Shown here: piece after piece, positions 1 through 8,643 of the stretch
Layout of the letters: each line of letters begins with the position of its first letter
How positions within the stretch are numbered: position 1 is the first letter of the stretch
Assembly: GCA_934215475.1 (NCBI GenBank)
Contig: CAKPZY010000004.1
Span: 10,389 to 74,388, forward strand
Source: an uncultured Ligilactobacillus sp.
GTDB lineage: Bacteria > Bacillota > Bacilli > Lactobacillales > Lactobacillaceae
Direction: 5' to 3'
DNA length: 64,000 bases
The notes under the pieces: model-generated
Database searches by the model: none
What the model was told of the DNA's origin: nothing
Seen by the model: the letters and a program-made list of their open reading frames with translations, nothing else
Made by a program: the position numbers and the translations under genes

Positions 1-502
1 GTTCGATTTCTACAATTTTAAGTTCAAGTTCTTGACCTTTAAACTGACTAAGATCTTCAACAAAGTGATCAGAAACCATTGATGCAGGAATAAATCCACG
101 AACCCCAGCGTCAACGACTAAACCGCCTTTTACAACTTGAGTCACTGGTGCTGTAATGTTTTCCCCAGCTTCAAATTTTTGTTCAATTTCATCCCAAACT
201 TTACGTGCTTCAAGTCTGCGTTGAGACAATAAGAAACTGCCACCCTCTTTGTCAGAACCAATCTTCGAAATTACAACTAGATCGAGCATGTCGCCCACTT
301 TGACCTTATCTGCAATTTCATCAGCTTTGATACTTAACTCACGGGCAGGAACAACACCTTCAACTCCTGTGCCTTCAATACCGACGATCACCTGTTTAGA
401 ATCATCCAATGCCAAAACTTCACCTTTAACGACATCGCCGATTTTAACAGGTTTTACACTGTTTAACGCTTCTAATAAATCCTTGTTTTCTGATTCACTC
501 AT
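1..502 (-). CDS. rpsA: 30S ribosomal protein S1, N-terminal part (cut by window edge)
   Basis: S1 binds mRNA and helps it dock on the 30S subunit. The visible 167 residues begin MSESENKDLLEALNSVKP. They hold one complete S1 (OB-fold) repeat at about residues 18-88, with the core VKIGDVVKGEV and GVEGVVPARELS. The start of a second repeat follows (ENITAPVTQVVKGGLVVDAG, then GFIPASMVSDHF). The start is an ATG preceded by AAGGAGGA at good spacing. The C-terminal part lies beyond the left edge, so the number of repeats is unknown. Firmicute S1 proteins usually have four, fewer than E. coli S1. cmk lies immediately upstream on the same strand, the classic cmk-rpsA order. Confidence 0.93.
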   Translation of the reverse strand, partial: MSESENKDLLEALNSVKPVKIGDVVKGEVLALDDSKQVIVGIEGTGVEGVVPARELSIKADEIADKVKVGDMLDLVVISKIGSDKEGGSFLLSQRRLEARKVWDEIEQKFEAGENITAPVTQVVKGGLVVDAGVRGFIPASMVSDHFVEDLSQFKGQELELKIVEIE

Positions 503-568
503 GGACTAAGTCCTCCTTAACGACTAACTCTAACCTATATTTTAACTGATTTTACTCAAAATTTCCAG

Positions 569-1252
569 TTAATTTTCATTTTTTTCACGTTGTTTCACGA
601 TTTTAAGTATTTTATCCACAACCTGTTCGATGCTTAAAGATGTAGTATCAACCAAAACGGCATCGTCAGCCTGAACTAGAGGAGAGATCTGACGGTGAGA
701 GTCTTTATAATCCCTGGCTTTTATTTCTTCTTCAAGTTTCTCTAATGAGGTGGATTCGCCCTTTTGAACGTTTTCTTTATAACGTCTGACTGCCCTTTCA
801 TGTGCGCTCGCCACTAAGAAGATTTTGACCTCAGCATCAGGAAGTACTGTTGTGCCAATATCTCGGCCATCCATGACAATTGCTCCAGCAGCAGCAATTG
901 TTTGTTGGCGGCGAGTCATTTCAGCGCGGACACTCGGCTGGGCTGACACTAACGAAACTTGATTAGTAACGGCTGAAGATCTGATCTCATCAGTGGCATC
1001 TTTTCCGTTGACGTATACAAGTTGTTGTGGCGAAGCGGGAACAAACTTTAATTCAAAATGTTGTAACATCTTTTTTAAATTAGTATCATCATCCAAAGCT
1101 ACGCCTTGTTTGAGAGCTGCTAAAGTTACGGCGCGATACATCGCTCCTGTATCACAATATATGTAATGTAATTTGGCAGCAATTAATTTAGCGACCGTAC
1201 TCTTCCCAGCCGAAGCCGGGCCATCGATCGCTATTTGAATTTTGGTAGACAT
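569..1252 (-). CDS. cmk: Cytidylate kinase
   Basis: The enzyme phosphorylates CMP and dCMP to the diphosphates using ATP, in the cytosol. The 227-residue protein has the family's normal length. It has the P-loop GPASAGKST at about residues 11-19, the substrate-binding YCDTGAMYRAVT near 33-44 and the MDGRDIGTTVLPDA segment near 127-140. The start ATG has an AAGGAGA site a few bases upstream. rpsA follows after a 66-base gap with no terminator seen, so co-transcription is likely. A LysM protein gene lies upstream on the same strand. There is little doubt about the assignment. Confidence 0.97.
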   Translation of the reverse strand: MSTKIQIAIDGPASAGKSTVAKLIAAKLHYIYCDTGAMYRAVTLAALKQGVALDDDTNLKKMLQHFELKFVPASPQQLVYVNGKDATDEIRSSAVTNQVSLVSAQPSVRAEMTRRQQTIAAAGAIVMDGRDIGTTVLPDAEVKIFLVASAHERAVRRYKENVQKGESTSLEKLEEEIKARDYKDSHRQISPLVQADDAVLVDTTSLSIEQVVDKILKIVKQREKNEN

Positions 1253-1406
1253 TTTTTCTCCTTGATCACAAAATTATTAAACTGAAGTGTGGAAAATGAT
1301 TTAAATTAACAGCACACAAAAAGCCGTTTGATGAAAACAAACGTGTACTGGTATTAACCAAACAAATAGAGGTCAGTTCAGCAAAAGACCGACCCCCTTG
1401 AAAAAT

Positions 1407-2000
1407 TTACTTGATACGGACTCGTTGTCCAGGATTAATCGTCGAGCCTGCACTCAACCCCGGATTAAGTTGCAATAACTCGTTAACGGAAAGTCCATTG
1501 TTAGTTGCTACCCGGTATAATCCTTGCCCGGCTCCCACTGTTACGTATGTGCCGTTTGATTCGTCGGTGCTGCTGCTTTCCTGGCTTGAAGAACTGCTGG
1601 ACGGTTCTGAAGAGGAACTGGAGTCAACAGAATCTGAAGTTTTTGTATTTTCTGAATCTTTTTCCGAATTATTTGCAGCAGTGGTTGCGGAGCTTTTTGG
1701 TTCAGCTGCTTTTCTTGCAGATTTCTTTTTCTCTGACTTTTTCTTTGATGAAGAAATAACTTCAACCTTATTATCACTGTTCAAGGTTTTATTAGCTGCA
1801 GTTCTTTGTGAAATAAAGTAAAGTGCGATGGTCCCCACTATGATGATCAAGAAGATAATCAGCAATGAAGTAGTCAAAACAGTATTGCTTTTATTGTTTC
1901 TTCTGGTTGCTGACCGAGAATAATTGCCGTTGCTATCCTTTTCATCTTCGAAAGTGCTTTCCCACGGTTTTTGTGTATGTTGCTTATTTTTTTTACTCAT
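1407..2000 (-). CDS. LysM-domain single-pass membrane protein
   Basis: The 197-residue protein has a charged cytoplasmic N-terminus of about 40 residues and one hydrophobic segment near 43-66 (VLTTSLLIIFLIIIVGTIAL). A low-complexity Lys/Ser/Thr/Glu-rich linker at about 75-150 follows. The C-terminus is a single LysM-type module of about 45 residues (YVTVGAGQGLYRVATNN, then ELLQLNPG and INPGQRVRIK). LysM modules bind peptidoglycan, so the C-terminus probably sits in the wall outside the membrane. This is inferred from topology. A strong AAGGAGG site precedes the ATG. LysM proteins at this locus, between recQ and cmk, are familiar in lactobacilli, but the exact role is unknown. Confidence 0.85.
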   Translation of the reverse strand: MSKKNKQHTQKPWESTFEDEKDSNGNYSRSATRRNNKSNTVLTTSLLIIFLIIIVGTIALYFISQRTAANKTLNSDNKVEVISSSKKKSEKKKSARKAAEPKSSATTAANNSEKDSENTKTSDSVDSSSSSEPSSSSSSQESSSTDESNGTYVTVGAGQGLYRVATNNGLSVNELLQLNPGLSAGSTINPGQRVRIK

Positions 2001-2110
2001 AGATCACACCTCCTTAAACTAATTCATAAATCATTTTACCATAGTTATTTTTTTTTAAAAAGAAACTGACTGATAAATGGAATACCAACAAGAACAAAGT
2101 AAACTCAATA

Positions 2111-3592
2111 TTATTGATTGCTGGGATCCTCTGAAGCTTCCCTAAATAATTTGCGCAAGATTTGGCGATAGTCTTTTACCTCAGATTGTTCCACTGGTGG
2201 CAAGTTTTTTCTTGGTAGTCCGAATAGCGCTGTCGGATCAAACTCTGTATTTCCTATTTGACAACAAACCCGGTTATGGATCATTTTTTCATGTTCACCA
2301 AAATAATCCAAGATGAACTTCCTTTTGCATCCAGTAGTATTGATATATGCAGTAATTCGCTGCAATGCCCGCATTTTCTGGTGTCTTCGTTGCGCAAAAA
2401 TATCTGCCATTTTGGAAAAACTTATTCCCATTTGCTGATAGCGTAAGACTAACTGTGCGTTCTCAGCGCTAACAGCATTATTGAGTAGGACTTTTTGCGA
2501 ACGTTGGTAAATATCCAATTCATCGGAAGTTGGGAGTGCACTAAGAGCCAGACGTGCTTGTAAATATTTGTCTTTTACGCTGTACAAAACAATTGCCAGG
2601 CTTTGTTTGCCGTCCCTGCCAGCGCGCCCGATCTCTTGGACATAGCTCTCCAGATCTTGCGAAATATGATAATGGATAACGTAACGAATATTGCTTTTAT
2701 TGATACCCATTCCAAATGCACTTGTTGCACATATCAAATCAATTTTATCACCCAAAAACTGTTGTTGCACAGCATACCGCTCGTTAGAAGGCATCCCTGC
2801 GTGATAAGCCGCGACGCGTAATTTAGTTTTTACTTGCAGCAGTTCGGCAATCTGTGTACATTGCTTTTTGCTGGAAAAATAAACTAGTCCGGGAACAGGA
2901 AGTTTATCGATCAATTCGATCAAGCGCTGATTTTTTTGTTTTTTTTCACTAATTTTTTCAACAGCCAAAAAAATATTCGTCCGATCTACGGAATGCCGGA
3001 CCAATTTTGTTGTCGCAGGTAAATTCAATTGTGAAATTATATCTTGCGCCACGTGTTTTGTGGCTGTTGCAGTCAATGCTAGTGTTAAGGGCTGATCCAA
3101 AGCTGCCCTGATTTTTCCCAAACGCAGGTAATCAGGCCGAAAATCCGGCCCCCAGGCTGAAATACAATGAGCCTCATCTACCACCAGCAGGCCTATTTTT
3201 ATCTTTTTAAATGCTTGGATCACCTGGGGATTACTTAACATTTCAGGTGCCAGATAGAAAAAATAATACTCGTTCAAATTTCGTAGGATCTGTTTTTTTC
3301 CCTGAAAACTGAGATTTGAATTGAGTGCGATCACTCTTTTTTCACCCTTTAAATGCATTTGTTCAACTTGGTCTTGCATTAGGGAAAGTAAGGGGGAAAT
3401 CACGAGGACTTTACTATCCGTGTAGCTGCCAAAAAAATGGTAGCATAGTGATTTCCCTGTCCCCGTTGGTAATATTCCCAGAGTTGAATGACCAGCTAAC
3501 AAATTTTGGATCACATCTTGTTGGCCCGGCTTAAAAGATGAAAATCCAAAGTTGATCTTAAGATATTTTATTAGTTCTTTTTTTGTCGTCAA
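2111..3592 (-). CDS. recQ: ATP-dependent DNA helicase RecQ family, TTG start
   Basis: A superfamily 2 DNA helicase for recombination and repair. Motifs are in order: LGILPTGTGKSLCYH (Walker A) early, VVDEAHCISAWGPDFRP (DEAH, with the aromatic-rich loop), ALTATATKHV, then FGMGINKSNIRYVIHY and QEIGRAGRDG of the second RecA fold. The protein is about 493 residues and ends soon after the helicase core and Zn-binding region, so it is a short RecQ of the Bacillus RecS type. The frame is open further upstream, but the supported start is a TTG about 11 bases after GAGGAG, giving LTTKKELIKYLK. It overlaps the 3' end of the ypbB-like gene by 35 bases. Confidence 0.92.
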   Translation of the reverse strand: MTTKKELIKYLKINFGFSSFKPGQQDVIQNLLAGHSTLGILPTGTGKSLCYHFFGSYTDSKVLVISPLLSLMQDQVEQMHLKGEKRVIALNSNLSFQGKKQILRNLNEYYFFYLAPEMLSNPQVIQAFKKIKIGLLVVDEAHCISAWGPDFRPDYLRLGKIRAALDQPLTLALTATATKHVAQDIISQLNLPATTKLVRHSVDRTNIFLAVEKISEKKQKNQRLIELIDKLPVPGLVYFSSKKQCTQIAELLQVKTKLRVAAYHAGMPSNERYAVQQQFLGDKIDLICATSAFGMGINKSNIRYVIHYHISQDLESYVQEIGRAGRDGKQSLAIVLYSVKDKYLQARLALSALPTSDELDIYQRSQKVLLNNAVSAENAQLVLRYQQMGISFSKMADIFAQRRHQKMRALQRITAYINTTGCKRKFILDYFGEHEKMIHNRVCCQIGNTEFDPTALFGLPRKNLPPVEQSEVKDYRQILRKLFREASEDPSNQ

Positions 3593-4625
3593 GTTCGTTA
3601 TGACTCCTCTTGATCGCATACATTCTGTAATCGAAAAATGATATCTCAGGCAGGTCTTCAGCGACCATCCTATACTCCCATTCATCAATATTTGCGGGCA
3701 ATTTATTCGATAGCTCTCGTTTTTTCTTTGCACTGAGAAATAATGAATAAGGGAAATCAGTTTTAAAAACAGCAGCATTTAGAAGGTGTTCCCGCACAGT
3801 ACTTTCCTTTAAATTTTTTTTAATGGCCATTTGTTGTATATCTACACCTTTTTTATACATTGTCAAAGCAGATAGGCTTTTTTCATACAATGTATTTCGC
3901 GACCGAAATTGCTGGATCAATGGTGATAAAGGCGAGCCGATCTTTAAAAGGTAAAGCGCAAAACGACTAGTCAAGTCCAGAGAAACACAATCGATCTCAC
4001 TTTGAGTAAAGCCTGATTGATCGCTTAATTGTTGGCGTGTTGCTGGGATCACATCATGTCCCGCTAATTGTGAGCAAAAGATCCAGGCTTCCATTTGATC
4101 TTCGTGACTCAGAAAGGAAGTCAATGCGGTAGCAACAGCCGTTTGTAAAGTTTGCAGATTGAAGCGTCTGAGCCATTGTTTGATAGCTAACTGGCATTCA
4201 AGATCGTTTATGACTACATAGTAGCGTTTATTGCCCCAACTCGACTCTGAAGCTACTTGAATGAATAGACGAATCATTTTTATCAGGTCATAGATCCGGT
4301 AATGATAGAATAATTCTGGATTTTTTAAGGTTTTTCCACTTAACACTGCGTTTTTCTGTAATTGTCCTGCTTTCGTCAATTTGACCATCCTATTTGAATC
4401 TTGGCTAAGCATATTTTGTCGGCACAAAAATTCAATTTGGCGATCATATTCAGCTGTTTTAAGATGGGGACAGACATTGATATAATTTAAAATCTGATAA
4501 CGTAATCCCCAAAATAGAGATGAGTTGGAGAGGCGCTTGGTTAAAATTTGGCGGATAACTGCTGGCCGTCTATTTTGAATGCTTGAAAAAAATAACAGCC
4601 ATCTTTTAGCATCGATCGTGGACAT
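3558..4625 (-). CDS. ypbB: YpbB-like helix-turn-helix protein, RecQ partner gene
   Basis: A 355-residue protein of the family encoded directly upstream of recQ/recS in Bacillus and lactobacilli. Most of it is helical with no motif I can name. The C-terminal third holds a helix-turn-helix-like stretch (YKKGVDIQQMAIKKNLKESTVREHL, residues about 258-282). It resembles the helicase-associated HTH domains used to bind DNA. The ATG is preceded by AGGAGG. The 35-base overlap with recQ suggests translational coupling and joint function in DNA repair. The family name rests on neighbourhood and HTH resemblance; biochemical function is not established. Confidence 0.72.
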   Translation of the reverse strand: MSTIDAKRWLLFFSSIQNRRPAVIRQILTKRLSNSSLFWGLRYQILNYINVCPHLKTAEYDRQIEFLCRQNMLSQDSNRMVKLTKAGQLQKNAVLSGKTLKNPELFYHYRIYDLIKMIRLFIQVASESSWGNKRYYVVINDLECQLAIKQWLRRFNLQTLQTAVATALTSFLSHEDQMEAWIFCSQLAGHDVIPATRQQLSDQSGFTQSEIDCVSLDLTSRFALYLLKIGSPLSPLIQQFRSRNTLYEKSLSALTMYKKGVDIQQMAIKKNLKESTVREHLLNAAVFKTDFPYSLFLSAKKKRELSNKLPANIDEWEYRMVAEDLPEISFFDYRMYAIKRSHNELDDKKRTNKIS

Positions 4626-4652
4626 AGAAGGCCTCCTATTATCACCGATTCA

Positions 4653-5384
4653 TTATTTTTTTTCGACTTCCTTTTTTAATGCAGCTACTTCATGATTCGT
4701 TAATTCTCTAAATTGACCAGAAGTCAAACCGGCTAAAGTTAAAAAACCATATGTTTCCCGTTTTAGTTTTTTGACAGGATGTCCAATCGCGGCCAGCATT
4801 TTTTTAACCTGATGATAGCGCCCTTCATGAATTGTCAGCGAGACAATCGATGTATCTTTTTTTCGGTCATTAGAAATTACCTTTGCCTTAGCAGGAGAGC
4901 TTTTGTGCTTTTTATCTAATTGTACCCCATGTCGTAAATGTTCTAGTTTTTTGCTGTCAGGGATCCCTGCAACTTTTGCTATATAAGTTTTGTTCACATG
5001 GTAACTAGGATGCATTAATTTATTAGCCAAGTCGCCGTCATTTGTCATTAATACTAAACCGGACGTATCGTAATCAAGACGTCCAACTGGATAAACTCGT
5101 TCGGAAAGATCTGAAAAGAAATCAGTAACTACCTTGCGTCCCTTATTGTCTTTCGCTGCTGAAATAACTCCACGTGGTTTATACAAAATAAAATATACTT
5201 TGGGTCCTTTTTGAGGTATCAATTTTCCGTCCACTTCTATAGCATCCTCACCATTAACTTTGACTCCTAACTGCGTAATGACCTTGCCGTTGACCTGGAC
5301 TCGTCCTGCGGTTATCAACTTTTCGCTTGCTCTCCTGGAAGCGACCCCTGCGTTAGCCATTATTTTTTGTAATCTTTCAGCCAT
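4653..5384 (-). CDS. rluB: rRNA large-subunit pseudouridine synthase B
   Basis: The enzyme converts a uridine of 23S rRNA (2605 in E. coli numbering) to pseudouridine. The 243-residue protein has an N-terminal S4 RNA-binding domain (ERLQKIMANAGVASRRASE, then VQVNGKV). The catalytic core contains VYPVGRLDYDTSGLVLMTNDG, where the Asp of GRLDYDTSG is the catalytic aspartate of the RsuA family. A longer frame exists upstream, but the ATG giving MAERLQK has an AAGGAAG site and overlaps the end of scpB by 8 bases. This fits the familiar scpA-scpB-rluB cluster. Confidence 0.95.
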   Translation of the reverse strand: MAERLQKIMANAGVASRRASEKLITAGRVQVNGKVITQLGVKVNGEDAIEVDGKLIPQKGPKVYFILYKPRGVISAAKDNKGRKVVTDFFSDLSERVYPVGRLDYDTSGLVLMTNDGDLANKLMHPSYHVNKTYIAKVAGIPDSKKLEHLRHGVQLDKKHKSSPAKAKVISNDRKKDTSIVSLTIHEGRYHQVKKMLAAIGHPVKKLKRETYGFLTLAGLTSGQFRELTNHEVAALKKEVEKK

Positions 5385-5988
5385 TATTTTCTTCCTTTTT
5401 TTGAGATTTACCTGGACCCACCGTTTTTTCAAATAAGCCCATGAGCGAGTCGACGTTAAGATCTTGGACATCTGACTTTTCAGTATTAATTTCTGGCAGC
5501 CCAGAGAGATTTTTCAACCCAAAATAATTTAAAAATTCTTCAGTTGTCGCATAAAGTATCGGCCGTCCTGGCGCCTCTGAGCGTCCATACTCTTCAATCA
5601 AGTCAAAAGCCGACAATTTTTGCAACATTCCACTGGATTGAACACCCCGGATCTCATCGATCTCGGTTCGTGTAACTGGTTGTTTATAAGCGATAATTGC
5701 CAGTGTTTCCAATGCTTGTGTGGACAATGTAGCCATTGTAGGGGATTCAAAATAATTCTTAATAAGCGGAGCGAATGCTTTTTTCGTCGTCATTTTAAAA
5801 TGGTCACCAGTTTGGTACAGTTGAAAACTACAAGATCGATCCTCAACATACTTTCGCTGCAATTTATGTAATTGTTCTAGAACAGCGGGTTTCATTAGCC
5901 CACACAATTGAGCTAATTCAGTTGTAGTGATTCCTTCATTTCCGCTGACGAAAACCAAACTTTCAATTTTAGCTTGATTTGAAAGCAT
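5377..5988 (-). CDS. scpB: Segregation and condensation protein B
   Basis: ScpB is the winged-helix kleisin-associated subunit of the SMC-ScpAB condensin, which compacts and separates chromosomes. The 203-residue protein carries two winged-helix units. The most diagnostic segment is LAIIAYKQPVTRTEIDEIRG, followed by GRPILYATTEEFLNYFGL. The C-terminal tail is acidic and lysine-rich. The gene overlaps scpA upstream by 20 bases and rluB downstream by 8 bases, so the three are very probably translationally coupled. The smc gene itself is not in the window. Confidence 0.96.
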   Translation of the reverse strand: MLSNQAKIESLVFVSGNEGITTTELAQLCGLMKPAVLEQLHKLQRKYVEDRSCSFQLYQTGDHFKMTTKKAFAPLIKNYFESPTMATLSTQALETLAIIAYKQPVTRTEIDEIRGVQSSGMLQKLSAFDLIEEYGRSEAPGRPILYATTEEFLNYFGLKNLSGLPEINTEKSDVQDLNVDSLMGLFEKTVGPGKSQKKEENNG

Positions 5989-6766
5989 TTACATCACCAC
6001 TTATCATTTTAATTTGTCCAAAATTATCAGTTTGAAGCATTTGGATCTTTCGTAATTTAACAAGTTCTAATAATGCTAAAAAGGTAGTCACGTAAAGTTC
6101 TACATTATACTCAGTTGTAAATAGTTCATCAAAAATAAGAGGTTTACCTGCATTTTGAACTCGCACATCCAGTCGCTTCATTTCTTGTTTGATCGAGTAT
6201 CTATCACTGGTAACACTACGATACAAAGGTGCATTTTTTTGTTGACGAGCTAATATCTTCTTGAAAGCTCGTTCAAGGTTTTTGATATTAGCTGATCTAT
6301 TTGAGAGCTTCCCTAGTTTGGCGTCGGTGGGTACCAGTCCTTGTTCACGTTCGAAATGCTGCGAACGCTCCGCAAATTTGTCTTGCAGCTGACCAGCTGC
6401 CTGTTGATATATTTGATGAGTCAAAAGCTGTTGGACCAACCGGTCACGAGGATCTTCGTTAAAATCATCAGAGCTTTCATCAGTTTGCTCTTCAGTCGGT
6501 TCGTTTGGCAGCAGCATCCGGCTTTTGATATTTAGGAGCATCGCAGCCGTAACAAAATACTCCCCAGCAATGTTCAACTCCATCTTTTTCATGCGGTGAA
6601 GATAGTCAATATACTGAGAAGTTATTTCAGTCATCTGGATATCATAAATATCCATTTCATTTTTCTTGATCAAGTGAAGAAGGAGATCCAAAGGGCCTTC
6701 AAAATCGGCGATTTTAAAGGTCAATTGTTCTGGATTTGCCTCAAATTTTTTTTCTTTCTTGTCCAT
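5969..6766 (-). CDS. scpA: Segregation and condensation protein A
   Basis: ScpA is the kleisin that bridges the heads of the SMC dimer. The 265-residue protein has the family signature IADFEGPLDLLLHLIKKNEMDIYDI near its N-terminus, then QYIDYL and AAMLLNIKSRMLLP. An acidic linker at about 88-105 follows. The C-terminal winged-helix region (VTFLALLELVKLRKIQM) contacts the SMC head. Its start lies within the end of the ribT-like gene (26-base overlap), and its 3' end overlaps scpB. Confidence 0.96.
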   Translation of the reverse strand: MDKKEKKFEANPEQLTFKIADFEGPLDLLLHLIKKNEMDIYDIQMTEITSQYIDYLHRMKKMELNIAGEYFVTAAMLLNIKSRMLLPNEPTEEQTDESSDDFNEDPRDRLVQQLLTHQIYQQAAGQLQDKFAERSQHFEREQGLVPTDAKLGKLSNRSANIKNLERAFKKILARQQKNAPLYRSVTSDRYSIKQEMKRLDVRVQNAGKPLIFDELFTTEYNVELYVTTFLALLELVKLRKIQMLQTDNFGQIKMISGDVNAFKSS

Positions 6767-7115
6767 GATTTTTTTCCCACTTCGTAATTAATGGAGCGAC
6801 CTCAAAACTGCCCATCATCTTATGTTCTGGGTACCTATTGGCTAAAGCAGTCAACATTTTGTCGCTAATTCCTTCAGCGCGAAATTGAGGTGAAACTGCA
6901 ATATGACGAACCATGATAATCGTGTCGCTTATCTCAGCTCCAATTATACCGCAAAAATCTTTATTTTCATTCTTCCACAGAAATAAACACCGATCATCTT
7001 GGGCTTCGTACCAATCAAATTCGCTTGAAAGGCGTGACACTTCTTTTAAGTTGTTTATAAAAGAAAGTAGGCCCATCGCTATTTTTTTGTAGTCTTTTTT
7101 ATATTTGTAAAGCAT
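6741..7115 (-). CDS. ribT: RibT-like GNAT family N-acetyltransferase
   Basis: A small 124-residue acetyltransferase-fold protein. The core VRHIAVSPQFRAEGISDKMLTAL (about residues 69-91) matches the acetyl-CoA-binding motif A of the GNAT fold, although the pyrophosphate loop (RAEGIS) is a variant of the usual RxxGxG/A. In Bacillus, ribT belongs to the riboflavin operon. In lactobacilli a homologue sits directly before scpA without other rib genes, as here. The ATG is preceded by GGGGGAG. The substrate is unknown and a role in riboflavin synthesis is not implied by this context. Confidence 0.78.
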   Translation of the reverse strand: MLYKYKKDYKKIAMGLLSFINNLKEVSRLSSEFDWYEAQDDRCLFLWKNENKDFCGIIGAEISDTIIMVRHIAVSPQFRAEGISDKMLTALANRYPEHKMMGSFEVAPLITKWEKNHGQERKKI

Positions 7116-7267
7116 TTAACTCCCCCGCAGCTTTCTTAAACGTTATATGCCACGTTATCATATTTGAAAAAGTAAAACAAATCTTTCAAAATTTATTTTT
7201 TATTATATAGATAAGAATTAGCGATAAACGAGCAATATTTTATCCATGTCTGCGCCCATTTTATGAT

Positions 7268-8161
7268 TTAGGCCCGTGGATGCGTTTTTTCATAGATCTC
7301 ACTTAATCTGCGCTTGGACAAATGAGTGTATATTTGCGTAGTTGAAATATCCGCATGGCCAAGCAATTCTTGGACGGTCCGTAAATCTGCCCCATTTTCC
7401 AAAATATGGGTAGCAAAAGAATGGCGCAAGGTATGTGGGGTGATATTTTTAGTGATCCCTGCTTTTTGAACATAGAGTTTTAAGTTTTTCCACACACCCT
7501 GGCGTGTAAGTTTATTACCATGAAAGTTTAGAAATAAATAATTGGAACGTTTTTCCTTTAATAACTTACCCCTACTTTGCTCTATATAAACTTGGATCCA
7601 ATGCGCTGCTGTATCTCCAATCGGAATGATCCTTTCTTTTTGACCTTTCCCGATAGTCTTGATCAATCCGACCGGTAAATGAAGATCAGGCAATTTTAGA
7701 TTTATGGCTTCACTCACCCTAAGTCCTGTTGCATACATTAATTCCAGGATCGCTTTGTCTCGTAACCCCAAAGTTTTTGAAGCATTTGGTGAAGCAAGCA
7801 GCCTTTCGACCTCCTGACGTGAAAGGACTTCAGGCAAGTGCTTTTGCTGCTTGGGTGTGTCGATCAATGACATCGGATCGACATTAATTTTTTTTTCATG
7901 TACTAAATACTGGAAAAAGCGGCGTAAACTCGTCACACTTCTAATAATCGAGGAATTAGCTTTTTTTTGGGCAGTTTCTGCTTCTAAATAGCTGGTGATG
8001 TCTTGACGCTTGACCTGTGAAAAAGACAAGATTTCTTGTTGTTTCAGGAAAATAGTAAATTGAGTGAGGTCATTATGATAGCTGTCAATAGTGTTCGCGG
8101 ACAAGCCTCGTTCCACCGTTAAATAATGAAGATAATCAAGAACTATATTATTCGTTAGCAC
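7268..8161 (-). CDS. xerD: Tyrosine recombinase XerD
   Basis: XerD, with a partner recombinase, resolves chromosome dimers at the dif site near the terminus. The 297-residue protein has the SAM-like core-binding N-terminal domain (DYLHYLTVERGLSANTIDSY). The catalytic residues are the Arg of YATGLRVSEAI (about 149), HTLRHSFATH near 243-252, LLGHADISTTQIYTH and the nucleophilic Tyr near 278. The start is GTG, with AGGAGA only a few bases upstream. The gene follows the Fur regulator gene by 6 bases. No dif site is visible here. The sequence reads as XerD rather than an integrase of a mobile element, since it sits in a core cluster. Confidence 0.93.
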   Translation of the reverse strand: MLTNNIVLDYLHYLTVERGLSANTIDSYHNDLTQFTIFLKQQEILSFSQVKRQDITSYLEAETAQKKANSSIIRSVTSLRRFFQYLVHEKKINVDPMSLIDTPKQQKHLPEVLSRQEVERLLASPNASKTLGLRDKAILELMYATGLRVSEAINLKLPDLHLPVGLIKTIGKGQKERIIPIGDTAAHWIQVYIEQSRGKLLKEKRSNYLFLNFHGNKLTRQGVWKNLKLYVQKAGITKNITPHTLRHSFATHILENGADLRTVQELLGHADISTTQIYTHLSKRRLSEIYEKTHPRA

Positions 8162-8167
8162 CGTCTC

Positions 8168-8620
8168 CTAAGGTTTTTTCTTTTGGCAATCTGCACACAA
8201 GCCTAAAAAGGTCAAGCGGTGGTCATAAACTTCGAAATGATACAGCTGGGACACTAACTTTTCAACATCTTTCAATAAATCTTCATGAACCTCAATTGCC
8301 CTCCCACATTGAGTACACAGCAATTGATGATGGAAATGCTTTTGGCCTTCAGTTCTGACGCCGTAACGTGCGACTCCATCCTCGAACGAAGCTCTGACCA
8401 ATAGATCGAGGTCTGTTAAAATATCTAGGGTCCTGTATACGGTGGCCAACCCAAAAGCAGATGTTTTTTTTAGTAATTCTATATATATTTCCTCTGCAGA
8501 AAGACGTTCTTGTTGATTATCCAATAAGACCTGTACGATTGCCAGACGTTGTGGTGTTAATTTAAAGCCCGCCTTATGCATACAATTTTGAATTTTACCT
8601 AGTTCAGTACTTGTATCCAC
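8168..8620 (-). CDS. fur: Fur-family metal-dependent transcription regulator
   Basis: A winged-helix repressor of the Fur/PerR/Zur family, about 150 residues. The DNA-binding part is FKLTPQRLAIVQVLLDN and FGLATVYRTLDILTDLDLL. The dimerisation part holds metal ligands in KHFHHQLLCTQCGRAIEV and the second CxxC in LGLCADCQ, which together form the structural Zn site. The HFHHQLLC pattern and the Glu-containing IEVHEDLL fit Fur better than PerR, but Zur cannot be excluded. I place the start at a GTG seven bases after AAAGGCGG. A GTG six codons earlier is possible but has a weaker site. Co-transcription with cvfB (upstream) and xerD (downstream) is likely from the short gaps. Confidence 0.87.
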   Translation of the reverse strand: MDTSTELGKIQNCMHKAGFKLTPQRLAIVQVLLDNQQERLSAEEIYIELLKKTSAFGLATVYRTLDILTDLDLLVRASFEDGVARYGVRTEGQKHFHHQLLCTQCGRAIEVHEDLLKDVEKLVSQLYHFEVYDHRLTFLGLCADCQKKKP

Positions 8621-8643
8621 TGCAATGCCGCCTTTCACCTAAA

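Noticed and set aside
1411-1821. 136-codon plus-strand open frame
   Set aside because: Antisense to the low-complexity Ser/Lys linker of the LysM protein; repetitive codons cause long frames on both strands.
7268-8161. Possible integrase of a mobile element
   Set aside because: The tyrosine recombinase sits in a core cluster with fur and cvfB and has XerD features. No att sites or phage genes are nearby.
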